NCBI GenBank assembly: GCA_036734085.1
Contig: DAIMZF010000006.1
Coordinates: 1-64,000 of the forward strand
DNA length: 64,000 nt
Reading direction: 5' to 3'
Source of the DNA: J038 sp036734085
Lineage (GTDB): Bacteria > Chloroflexota > Anaerolineae > Aggregatilineales > Phototrophicaceae
Below, piece by piece: positions 35,449 to 43,911 of this stretch. The notes under the pieces are model-generated. The model worked only from the letters and a program-made list of their open reading frames with translations. It was not told the DNA's origin and did not search any database. Every line of letters starts with the position of its first letter. The stretch's first letter is position 1. The position numbers and the translations under genes were made by a program.

Positions 35449-36345
35449 CTAGATGTTCAGTTGCTCTACTTTACTTTGATAGGTGTTTAATATGCGCTTC
35501 ATATGCCCGTCAAAGTGACCCTTACACCAATCTTCGCTGAAGCCTGTCTCGGTTGCATCCGGGTATTGCCGATTAAATTTTTTGACCTTACGTTGGCGTT
35601 CCCAGTGTTCCAGCCAACCACCCATCGGTGTACGGAGTGCGACTTCTCCTATACGGCGTAAGCGGGGTTTAAGCTGTTTTTCTGGTTGAGTGTTTTCTGA
35701 TGGGTAACTAGCGGCATTAGGGAAATATTGCGTCGTCCATTGGTTGGATTCCCTCAGTGAGTTATAAATCTCAAATCCACCTATGGGTATCATCTGCGTA
35801 ATTTCTCGGGCTGTAAACAAATTACATTGTGTAAAGCGGAGTGCATTGGTGGAAATAATGTAATTTGGGCAGAGCGTCACACCATCCCGACGGGCTAGGC
35901 GCACCATCCCAATGATAAGCAAGCGAGTCACCCACAGGCGACCCGGCTCTGTGACAATAAGATAGTCAATGTCTACTCGTTCATCTGCATTGTTGACTGC
36001 TAGTGAACCCGTGACGGCTACCATCTGCACGAACGGCATCTTCATAATGGCTTCCCCGTAATGTCGTGCATACGGCCACAACTGCATGGAGCGTGCCGTC
36101 CGTCTTTTGCGGAGAGACACATCTTCGTGTTTACCGGGCAAATGCCAATAGCACTCGGTCTGTTCAATGTAGCCCTGCTGTAGCAGAGATTTTACAGCGT
36201 CTTCAACCTGATTGCATTCTGCCTCAAATTCAATTAAATAACGGTGGATTTCTGTCAAGGTGAGGGGATAACTAAATATATCTGTGTAAGTAATTGCCTT
36301 TAAAATTGCTTTTTCTACTGTTTTACCGGAGGCTAACATTATCAA
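35449..36345 (-). CDS. Nucleotidyltransferase-like protein with N-terminal winged helix
   Basis: 298 aa. Seen: an N-terminal helical segment (about 10-75) ending in QQGYIEQTECYWHLPG, which resembles a winged helix, and then a nucleotidyltransferase-like core with VTGSLAVNNADERVDIDYLIV, i.e. GS followed by D-x-D about ten residues later, the metal-binding pattern of the polymerase-beta fold. The C-terminus is basic (KVKKFNRQYP). The start overlaps the O-antigen-ligase-like gene by four bases. It may adenylylate or nucleotidylate a small molecule, or act as a regulator; function not recognised. Confidence 0.7.
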   Translation of the reverse strand: MIMLASGKTVEKAILKAITYTDIFSYPLTLTEIHRYLIEFEAECNQVEDAVKSLLQQGYIEQTECYWHLPGKHEDVSLRKRRTARSMQLWPYARHYGEAIMKMPFVQMVAVTGSLAVNNADERVDIDYLIVTEPGRLWVTRLLIIGMVRLARRDGVTLCPNYIISTNALRFTQCNLFTAREITQMIPIGGFEIYNSLRESNQWTTQYFPNAASYPSENTQPEKQLKPRLRRIGEVALRTPMGGWLEHWERQRKVKKFNRQYPDATETGFSEDWCKGHFDGHMKRILNTYQSKVEQLNI

Positions 36346-37715
36346 TTTGCCCTAACACTTACTTTACAATGATTATACTCACATTCTCTCTTTATGCTTG
36401 CTATGCCCAATAATCCCCACAACAAGGCTTGAAAATGCAAAAGCGTTATAGGGTAGTGGTCGAATATGCCGATAGTCAGTAGGCATAACGCCCCGCAGAG
36501 GATGACAGCATGTTCACTGGTAAAATCTTCCTGCCGTAAAGAAAACCATATCGGCATAAAAACCCCCGCGCAAAAAAACATGAAGCCAATGACGCCTAAT
36601 TCTGACTGCATCAGAAGATAGATATTGTGGACGTTCTCGCCGCGCCTATCTATACCTGTTACACGGGCGAAGTAATGGCTGGCATACCATGCCATATTAC
36701 CTGCACCCACGCCCCAAAGCGGGCGCTCACGAATGATGACCAGCGCAACATCATTTAGAATACGACGGTCTGTGATAGAGCGTGTTTCGGTCTGCTCTGT
36801 GCTAGCGCCTGTGCGTGTTAAAATAAGCGGACGATACATTACAAAAAACAAGATGCCTGTCAGGACGCATACGCCACAGAATCCCATGAGATAACGCCGT
36901 GTGGACTGTGTATATTGCCTCACTGTGAGTCCAAAGATAAAGATGGCCCCGATGCCTACACCTAACCATGCTCCGCGTGAAAATGTGAGGAGCAAAATCC
37001 AAAGTAGAAAGGCCGCCGCTATTGAAGCGACACACCGTAATCGATGGTGCTTCGTTTGCAGGATAAACCCGCCACAACTCAGCAAGCCAACCGCGATGTA
37101 GCCCGCAAAAATATTAGGATGGGCGGCTAACCCATACGGACGTAGCCAACGTGTTTCACCTGACTGAATGACCCCCACACCGGGACGCTGTGGATCAAGT
37201 GAGAATTCACCCAGAAAACTTAGACCAATGTCCTGTTGTAGCGCGACCTGTGCGCCGCCAATTATCCCATGCACAACCGCACTAAACATCAGCATCATGC
37301 ACAATCTACGCAAACTGATTTGGCTATGAGCCAGTGCGATAGCAAAAATCAACGCGAAAGTGATGCTCAAAGCCGCCGCAGGGCCAACTTGCGGGCGGCG
37401 CTCGCCGACAAACGCCCATAATGTGGAAAGCCATGTCCAACCGCCTAACCCCACCCATGCCGCCAACCAGTAGACTGAGGGGAATTTGAAAAGATTGAAT
37501 CTGCCTTTTGTGAAGGCCAACCACCAGATTATGACGAACAGCATGGGGTAGAAGACGAGAAACCCGGTGATGTAGTTTGCGCTAAAAGGGCGTGGTGCGG
37601 AGGGTAAGCGCATCCACACTGGAATGCACAAAATGCAGATTAAAATTCCTAGATTCAGGGTCTTTTGGGTTAGGTCTGCCGTTATTCGCATGGTTATCAT
37701 GTAAAATAAGTTCAT
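36342..37715 (-). CDS. O-antigen ligase / Wzy-like polymerase family membrane protein
   Basis: 457 aa with about ten to twelve membrane helices. Seen: the periplasmic loop and motif RGAWLGVGIGA, RPLWGVGAGNM, and VHNIYLLMQSELGVIG, the conserved Wzy_C block with its HN pair. Such proteins ligate or polymerise lipid-linked glycans outside the membrane. ATG 37715 is used, but ATGs at 37700 and 37691 are in frame, and the predicted promoter would place the RNA start near 37715, so translation may begin at 37691. First gene of the ten-gene minus operon. Confidence 0.85.
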   Translation of the reverse strand: MNLFYMITMRITADLTQKTLNLGILICILCIPVWMRLPSAPRPFSANYITGFLVFYPMLFVIIWWLAFTKGRFNLFKFPSVYWLAAWVGLGGWTWLSTLWAFVGERRPQVGPAAALSITFALIFAIALAHSQISLRRLCMMLMFSAVVHGIIGGAQVALQQDIGLSFLGEFSLDPQRPGVGVIQSGETRWLRPYGLAAHPNIFAGYIAVGLLSCGGFILQTKHHRLRCVASIAAAFLLWILLLTFSRGAWLGVGIGAIFIFGLTVRQYTQSTRRYLMGFCGVCVLTGILFFVMYRPLILTRTGASTEQTETRSITDRRILNDVALVIIRERPLWGVGAGNMAWYASHYFARVTGIDRRGENVHNIYLLMQSELGVIGFMFFCAGVFMPIWFSLRQEDFTSEHAVILCGALCLLTIGIFDHYPITLLHFQALLWGLLGIASIKRECEYNHCKVSVRAN

Positions 37716-37721
37716 GTATTG

Positions 37722-37749
37722 ATTATGGACGAAAACACAATAGGCGCAA
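37722..37749 (-). promoter_or_regulatory. Possible promoter of the radical SAM/methyltransferase operon
   Basis: On the minus strand TTGCGC (37749-37744) and CATAAT (37727-37722) are separated by 16 bases, in the 37-base divergent gap before the HNH gene. It overlaps the expected ribosome-site region of the HNH gene. Confidence 0.4.
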
Positions 37750-37752
37750 ACG

Positions 37753-38160
37753 ATGAACTATCAGGACATTATCCCTCAGTTAGAATTGGTCGCTTTTGCC
37801 CATGCCATGAATTCCCGCGCCAAATCACTGAATATCAACGGGCGTATAGATGTGACTGAACTACGTGACCGCATTTTAGCAAGTGGCGGCTGTTGTGAGT
37901 GGTGCGGCGCGAGTGTGGTGAATGCCTCATTTGAAGTTGACCATGTGGTGAGTCTGAGCAACGGCGGCAGTAACAGTCCGCAAAATCTTGTTGTGGCGTG
38001 TCCGTCATGTAATCGCAAAAAAGGCCGCAAGCATCCTGCCCGCTTTGCTCAGGAAATTTCTGTGGAAGTCGGCCTGCAAACCCGCTTCGTTAAGTTGGTT
38101 TTGCAACGCTACGATATGCCAGCCTCTACCCAACCCTCACTTTTTGACGACACATATTAA
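37753..38160 (+). CDS. HNH endonuclease
   Basis: 135-aa small nuclease. Seen: the HNH core with CCEWCG (zinc Cys pair), FEVDHVVSLSNGG, then NLVVACPSCNRKKGR, i.e. the D-H...N...C-x2-C pattern of stand-alone HNH proteins. It runs divergently from the envelope operon and ends 65 bases before the Suv3-like helicase. Its substrate may be DNA, but no specificity domain is visible. Could be a repair or defence nuclease; the adjacency to the helicase is the main hint. Confidence 0.9.
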   Translation: MNYQDIIPQLELVAFAHAMNSRAKSLNINGRIDVTELRDRILASGGCCEWCGASVVNASFEVDHVVSLSNGGSNSPQNLVVACPSCNRKKGRKHPARFAQEISVEVGLQTRFVKLVLQRYDMPASTQPSLFDDTY

Positions 38161-38225
38161 TCACTCCCCGATTATGATAGAATCCGGGATAGTATTTGTT
38201 TTAATGACGATTTAGCAGAGAAATT

Positions 38226-41084
38226 ATGGCAAAACTCAAGCCAACACCAGAACTCATCGCCGCGATTGTAGAGCGTGTGCCCGAAGGCTTTATCCACCAA
38301 AACCTCTTAAGACGACATCTGCGGTTCTTTGGTAAGAAGAATACAACTGTTTCCATCACTGAAGGCGAGGCCGGAAATGGCGTAGTGGGTAAGTTCTCGT
38401 CTTATTACTTTGATACCCACCGTTGCACACCGGAGCAAGTTCGGACGATGCAGGTATGGTGCTTGCCGGATTTCCCTGCCATGACAAAAGACGGCATCCT
38501 GAAAGAACGTCCCATCCGGGAACGTTGGCAGGAGCGTCAGGCACAACTCTCACAATCCGAAGCAGGAGATTATGTACGTGTCGTTCGGGATGTTGAACAG
38601 TCCGAAAACGGCTATCTCCCTACAGAACAGTTAATTCAAACACCACAAGATGAACAGGTCTTGCAAGACCTCATCGGTGTAGGTGTTTTGGCTTGCATAG
38701 AAGATGTTGTCTATGACCCCTTGCGCTTGGGAGAGCGCACCGTGCGCGAAGTCGTGCGCCAGCAGGCTATTCAGACGATGCTGGATGCTGTTACGCAATA
38801 CCTTGTCGCCCAACCCGCCCATACTGCACCACTGATAACTTTGCAAAAAGAATTTGGTGAGGCAACCATGCGACAGGTAGTAGGTATGAACGCGCTCAAT
38901 TCATTCACAGTCAAGATGAAGCGAGAGCCGCATCAGGCTGTGTGGATAGTTGCCAAAGGGGCAAATACAACCCAAGCAAAGGCCGTCGCCCGCGAAGCTG
39001 TTAAAATACCGGATGAAGCGTGGCAGGATGCGCTCACGGTATGCGGTGAAGTTCTACGCCCACAAGCTAAAGAAGCACAAACTTTACGCTCAAAAGTAGT
39101 GGCACGGTCTTATACAGTGGGCGCGGCGGCCAAACGCTTGGCGCTGAGTATCAAATCAATTGAAGAAGCCATCCACGATGAGACACTGACTGCCGTTAAC
39201 GACCCGGAAGGCAAGCTTCGCATTCCAGCTTATCAAGTGGAGGAAGCCATCCAGAATATCGAAGCGAGCGAGCGTATTGCCGCTTATGAACGCATCCCTT
39301 CGCGTGATTTAGCGATAGTTGAAGGCGTGAATTACGCGACAATCCGGCGGCGTTTGCGGCGTATGGGGCTTAAACACGGTGATCCTAAATGGGGTGATTT
39401 ACGTGGACGTTGGAACTTGCCGGACAATTACCCGGACTATATAGAAAAGCGTAATCGCCTTGTAGAAGAACGCACCCGTGCGCGTGAGGCAGAACGCGAG
39501 CGTCAACGCTTGTTGGTGGAAGCCCAGCGAGAAGAAGAACGCCGCCAACATCAAGCCCTGCGCCAACGCTTGCTGGAGGCTTTCCCCGCGTGGCGACATG
39601 ATGGCCGCATCGAACAGCATATTTCCCTGCATGTTGGCCCACCCAATAGCGGTAAAACGCACCAATCATTAGAGGCGTTGATTGCGGCGGAGAGTGGCTG
39701 GTATCTTGCTCCGTTGCGCTTGTTAGCATTCGAGATTTTTGACAGATTAAACCAGCGCGGTGTGCCTTGTAATCTGCTGACAGGTGAGGAGTATATTCCG
39801 GTAGCAGATGCCCAGATTACCGCCGCCACGATTGAGATGTTTAACCCGCATGATGGCGGGGATTGTGTTGTTATCGACGAAGCGCAGATGTTGGCAGATA
39901 CCGACAGGGGGTGGGCGTGGACACGCGCCTTGATGGAAGCCCAAGCGCCGGAAATTCATGTTATTGCCCCTGTGACTGCCCGTGACCTGATTGTTAAGTT
40001 GGCGACGGAAGCTGGCATTCCGCATACCATAGTGGAACATGAACGGCTCGCGCCGATTAAAGTAGCAGATAAAGCATGGCCGCTGGAGACTTTACAACCG
40101 CGCACAATTCTGGTTGCTTTCTCTCGTCGGATGGTACTACACCTCAAAAGTGAATTAGAACAGCTTAAACGCTCTGTTTCAGTCGTGTATGGTGCGCTCC
40201 CGCCTGAGGTACGCCGGAAGCAAGCTGACCGATTCGCCAATGGAGAGACTGAAATCTGCGTGGCGACGGATGCTGTCGGCATGGGGCTAAACCTACCGGC
40301 GGATTATGTGTGCTTTTACGAAGTGGAAAAATACGACGGCGAAACCGTGCGCTTGCTTCGTCCTAGTGAAGTCCAGCAGATAGGCGGACGTGCTGGGCGT
40401 TATGGCTATGCCCAGGCGGGTGAAGTTGGCGCGATTTATCGGCGTGATTTGGCAATCATTCGCAAATTGTTTTATGCAGAACCGGATAGCTTAACCCATG
40501 CACACGTCGCGCCAATTGTACAAGACCTTGAGATGATACCGGGTCATCTGGCGGAAAAACTCGTCCAATGGCGTGCGTTGGATTCCATCCCGGAGACATT
40601 ACGCGATGCGATAAAGACAACTGATCTTGATGAACGGATTGAGTTAGCGCGGATGCTGAGCGATGAAGATATTGAGGCGCTTGGTTTAGAGGCGGCTGTG
40701 CGGCTCATCAACGCGCCAACACGCCAAAATAGCCGCGCTTATTGGCTGAGTTGTGCCAAGTCGGTTATCGGCAAAAGACAGATGCCGCTTCCGCCTGCCG
40801 CACCCCGCGCCATCAATAACAGCCGTGACCTTGAGACGACAGAAATTGCCATCTCCTGTGCGGATATTTATATGTGGCTCAACAGCCGCCGCGAATTTCA
40901 GATGTATGGCGGCGACGAAGACGAAGTGCGGGCGGCACGCGGTTATTGGTCAACGCAGATTGACGAAGCATTACTCCGCAAGATTGACACCGCACGGCGT
41001 TGTGTGCAGTGTGGGCGGCGTTTATCACGGGATTACCGCCATTCGGTTTGTGAGCGATGCTTTTATGGTGAAGCTAGTTTTTAA
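38226..41084 (+). CDS. Suv3-like superfamily 2 helicase with added DNA-binding and zinc-ribbon regions
   Basis: 952-aa helicase. Seen: an unfamiliar N-terminal part (1-290); two helix-turn-helix-like segments at about 295-343 (YTVGAAAKRLALSIKSIEEAI, reminiscent of excisionase-type DNA binding) and about 352-380 (SRDLAIVEGVNYATIRRRLR); a charged coiled coil (about 405-452); and then the helicase core. In the core are Walker A GPPNSGKT (about 470-477), VIDEAQ (about 549-554), ATDAVGMGLNLPAD and the motif VI QIGGRAGRYG. The EKYDGE..RLLRPSEVQQIGGRAGR run is the signature of Suv3 RNA/DNA helicases. The C-terminus has a CVQCG...CERC zinc ribbon. The end overlaps the next gene by 11 bases on the other strand. 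Confidence 0.85.
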   Translation: MAKLKPTPELIAAIVERVPEGFIHQNLLRRHLRFFGKKNTTVSITEGEAGNGVVGKFSSYYFDTHRCTPEQVRTMQVWCLPDFPAMTKDGILKERPIRERWQERQAQLSQSEAGDYVRVVRDVEQSENGYLPTEQLIQTPQDEQVLQDLIGVGVLACIEDVVYDPLRLGERTVREVVRQQAIQTMLDAVTQYLVAQPAHTAPLITLQKEFGEATMRQVVGMNALNSFTVKMKREPHQAVWIVAKGANTTQAKAVAREAVKIPDEAWQDALTVCGEVLRPQAKEAQTLRSKVVARSYTVGAAAKRLALSIKSIEEAIHDETLTAVNDPEGKLRIPAYQVEEAIQNIEASERIAAYERIPSRDLAIVEGVNYATIRRRLRRMGLKHGDPKWGDLRGRWNLPDNYPDYIEKRNRLVEERTRAREAERERQRLLVEAQREEERRQHQALRQRLLEAFPAWRHDGRIEQHISLHVGPPNSGKTHQSLEALIAAESGWYLAPLRLLAFEIFDRLNQRGVPCNLLTGEEYIPVADAQITAATIEMFNPHDGGDCVVIDEAQMLADTDRGWAWTRALMEAQAPEIHVIAPVTARDLIVKLATEAGIPHTIVEHERLAPIKVADKAWPLETLQPRTILVAFSRRMVLHLKSELEQLKRSVSVVYGALPPEVRRKQADRFANGETEICVATDAVGMGLNLPADYVCFYEVEKYDGETVRLLRPSEVQQIGGRAGRYGYAQAGEVGAIYRRDLAIIRKLFYAEPDSLTHAHVAPIVQDLEMIPGHLAEKLVQWRALDSIPETLRDAIKTTDLDERIELARMLSDEDIEALGLEAAVRLINAPTRQNSRAYWLSCAKSVIGKRQMPLPPAAPRAINNSRDLETTEIAISCADIYMWLNSRREFQMYGGDEDEVRAARGYWSTQIDEALLRKIDTARRCVQCGRRLSRDYRHSVCERCFYGEASF

Positions 41085-41670
41085 GCTGAACAGGTGAGGC
41101 GTCTTCTGGATATTTGCCGTGACCATACGCCGCGTAAAATGTGCGGAGCTTTTGCATATCCGCTTCAATATCGCCAGTGGGGTAGAGTGCCTCGCCCACG
41201 CCGCCTACCTTGCGCCGGTAATCCAGGTAGCCAGGCACAATCGGGATACCGGCCTCCAGCGCGATATAATAGAATCCGCTACGCCAATAGTCTGCTTTTT
41301 TGCGTGTGCTTTCTGGTGCGATAACCAGCACAATACGCTGATGTTCTCTGATAAGCTGTACGGCTTGGTCAACAAACTTGGTTGACCCGGAACGCTCCAC
41401 AGGTAACCCGCCAATGCGCCGGATAAACCAGCCGACTAACGGCCACCGTAACGCGGACGACTTTATCAATGTGGTGGGTTTACGCTTAAAGTGCGCGGCT
41501 AAAGGTATCATGTGGATGTAATCCCAGTTGGACGTATGCGGCACAGCAATCATCACGAACTTATCTACATCAGGCATCGCGCCCTCTCCGCGCCAACCAC
41601 TTAAGCGCCACGCTAAAAGCATCGGCCATGTCAAAATATGTCCTAAGAAGGATGAGATTCGTATCAACAC
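41074..41670 (-). CDS. Lysophospholipid acyltransferase (PlsC-like)
   Basis: 198-aa membrane-associated acyltransferase. Seen: VPHTSNWDYIHM (the H-x4-D/W catalytic block), GGLPVERSGSTKF, and VIAPESTRKKADYWRSGFYYIALEAGIPIVPG, which are motifs I-III of the PlsC family. It would acylate lysophospholipids at the membrane. Shorter than many PlsC proteins but complete in motifs. It runs convergently into the helicase gene and divergently from the DUF1295 gene. Confidence 0.85.
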   Translation of the reverse strand: MLIRISSFLGHILTWPMLLAWRLSGWRGEGAMPDVDKFVMIAVPHTSNWDYIHMIPLAAHFKRKPTTLIKSSALRWPLVGWFIRRIGGLPVERSGSTKFVDQAVQLIREHQRIVLVIAPESTRKKADYWRSGFYYIALEAGIPIVPGYLDYRRKVGGVGEALYPTGDIEADMQKLRTFYAAYGHGKYPEDASPVQLKN

Positions 41671-41722
41671 GGCACACCTCTATTTTAAGAAGTCACTTTT
41701 TGGGTTATCTTAACGTTATGTC

Positions 41723-42546
41723 ATGCGAAAAGCAAAGAGGTGGGGAGTATTTATTGTGTCTTTTATAGGCGTGTATCTTATTGGTTTTTTCTTCATCCTC
41801 ATGATGATGTCTACGATGTGGATCATCAGCCTGTTGGTAAAAGATGCCAGCATCGTGGATATTGTTTGGGGTTTAGGCTTTGTTCTGGTGATGCTGGTCT
41901 ATTTTGTTTTTACAGATGGCTGGTGGCCTCGTCGATTTATCGTCTTAACACTCGTGTTGTTGTGGGGCGGACGTTTGTCGATTTATCTGGCGTGGCGCAA
42001 CTTAGGCAAAGGCGAAGACCTTCGCTATCAACGATGGCGGCAACGCTACGGCAAAGACTGGTGGTGGATAAGCTACCTGCAAGTCTTTTTATTACAGGGT
42101 GTCATCATGTGGGTTGTCTCTGCACCGTTGCTGGCCGCGCAGTTCCACAGTGGGCCACGCGCTATAACATTGTTCGACTTGTTAGGCGTCTTCCTGTGGA
42201 TGATAGGCTTCTTGTTTGAAGCTATCGGCGATTTCCAATTAGCACAGTTTAAGGCTAATCCTGCCAATAAGGGCAAAGTCATGAATCGCGGTTTATGGCG
42301 TTATACGCGCCATCCGAATTATTTTGGGGATGCCATGATTTGGTGGGGATTTTACCTGGTCGCTGTTGCTTCTCCATGGGGATTTTTAACAATCTTTTCT
42401 CCGGTGCTGATGACCTTCTTCTTGATGCGTGTTTCCGGTGTGGCGATGCTGGAACGTGAGATGAAGAAACGGCCAGAATACGCCGAATATATCCGACACA
42501 CATCGGCTTTCTTCCCTATGCCACCTAAACGGAATGTGCCACCTCC
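41723..42546 (+). CDS. DUF1295 / steroid-5-alpha-reductase-like membrane protein, 3' end in gap
   Basis: At least 274 residues before the gap. Seen: six or so membrane helices, and the diagnostic C-terminal signature GLWRYTRHPNYFGDAMIWWGFYL, with KVMNRGLW before it. This matches the DUF1295/isoprenylcysteine-methyltransferase-like fold (integral membrane enzymes with a NADPH or SAM cavity). The frame appears to run on through the N run into antisense of the next gene, which is an artefact; family proteins end at about the point where the N begins. ATG 41723. Confidence 0.8.
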
Positions 42547-42646
42547 NNNNNNNNNNNNNNNNNNNNNNNNNNNNNNNNNNNNNNNNNNNNNNNNNNNNNN
42601 NNNNNNNNNNNNNNNNNNNNNNNNNNNNNNNNNNNNNNNNNNNNNN
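42547..42646. other. Assembly gap (100 N)
   Basis: Exactly 100 N, the usual placeholder for a scaffold gap of unknown length. It removes the ends of the two convergent genes on either side, and any gene that may lie between them. Confidence 0.99.
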
Positions 42647-43812
42647 GCATCCCGCCGGAAGTGCGGGAGATTATGCGGCGTATTGGCATCCATCACGACA
42701 ACATCCGCATATTTACCTGGTTCCAGGCTTCCTGTTTTATCGCCGATAAAAAGTGCCTTTGCCCCTTCACGGGTTGCCATCGCTAAGGCTTGGCGGGCGG
42801 GCAGGGCGGTGGGGTTATTTGTGAAGGACTTTGCCAACAGCGCCGCCGTCCGCATCTCTTCAAACATATCTAAATCATTGTTGCTGGCTGGCCCATCTGT
42901 ACCCAATCCAACTGTCAAATGATTTTCCAGCATATCGTTTACAGGGGCGACGCCGTTTGCAAGCTTTAAATTAGCCTGTGGGTTGTGCGAGATCGTCACA
43001 TCGTGCTCATAGAGCATCGCCATATCACTCTTGTTGATGTGTACACAATGCGCGGCTAACACCTTTGCGTTAAATAACCCGGTAGACTTTAACCATGGCA
43101 CGACGCGCATCCCATATTGGGCGAAGTTATCTTCTTCTTCCTGTTGTGACTCCGAGATGTGGATAATAACCGGAACATCAAACTCCATGCCTAGTTGGGC
43201 ACACAACTTGAGCATCTCTTTAGTGCTGGAATAAGGCGCATGAGGGGCGACGGCGGGTGTAATGCGGTCATGGTTGAGCCACTTCTCCACAAAGCTCCGG
43301 GCGGCGGTTAAGCTCTCCTCATAGGATTCGGCATCTGGCGCAGGGAATTTAAGAATAGTCTGCCCTAAAACAGCACGCAGACCAGCTTCATCCGTAGCAT
43401 GGGCGATGTCATCTTCGTAATAGTACATATCAGCAAATGTTGTCACTCCACCACGAATCATCTCCGCACAGGCTAATTTAGTCCCTAGTCGGCAGAATTC
43501 CGGGCTGACAAATTCGCGCTCGGTTGGCATGATATATCCCATTAGCCACACGTCCAGGCGCAGGTCATCCGCAAGGCCGCGTAGCAAGGTCATGGGGGCG
43601 TGGGTGTGGGCATTGACTAAACCGGGTAGAATATACTTGCCGTCACATGGGATGACCTCGTCGGCTGTGTAAGCGGCGCGGATTTCCGCACTGGTGCCAA
43701 CAGCCACAATTTTGTTATGTTCTATGGCGACTGCGCCATCAACGATAACGTCATAAGCGTCGTTCATCGTTACGACGGTGCCGCCTGTTAAAATATAACT
43801 GACTTTTTTCAA
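42647..43812 (-). CDS. mtaD: Amidohydrolase of the MTA/SAH deaminase family, C-terminus in gap
   Basis: 388 residues visible. It deaminates S-adenosylhomocysteine or 5'-methylthioadenosine. Seen: metal-binding NAHTHAPM, the HISESQQEEED block, LAAHCVHI, ISHNPQANLKLANG, and GTDGPASNNDLDMF. These motifs fit the MtaD/SAH deaminase group (chlorohydrolase superfamily). Start TTG at 43812 with AAGGAG about nine bases upstream. The C-terminal about 40 residues are lost in the N run. With seven SAM-using enzymes in the window the SAH link is sensible, but no operon ties them. A guanine deaminase-like relative is the alternative. Confidence 0.85.
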
Positions 43813-43840
43813 CTTGGTCGGCTCCTTGTTTGTGGTAAAT

Positions 43841-43868
43841 TTGACGGATTATACACCCGTTGTACACT
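43841..43868 (+). promoter_or_regulatory. Probable promoter of the membrane EEP gene
   Basis: TTGACG (43841-43846) and TACACT (43863-43868) are separated by 16 bases, 44 bases before the GTG start. The TATAAT on the opposite strand (43853-43848) may serve the divergent deaminase gene. Confidence 0.6.
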
Positions 43869-43911
43869 TTATGCAGGGTGTTTAACAACTCGTTAATCGT
43901 AGGAGATGCGC

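Noticed and set aside
38161..38225. Hairpin-like CCCGATT...AATCCGGG between HNH and helicase genes
   Set aside because: The stem is interrupted by a bulge and lacks a proper T run, so I do not call a terminator, and the two genes may be one transcript.
41723..42922. A plus-strand frame through the N run into the deaminase gene
   Set aside because: The DUF1295 family ends at about the start of the gap; the later part is antisense to the deaminase.
42352..43812. A continuous minus-strand frame through the N run into the DUF1295 gene
   Set aside because: The part beyond the N run (42352-42546) is antisense to a clear membrane gene; the deaminase gene must end in the gap.
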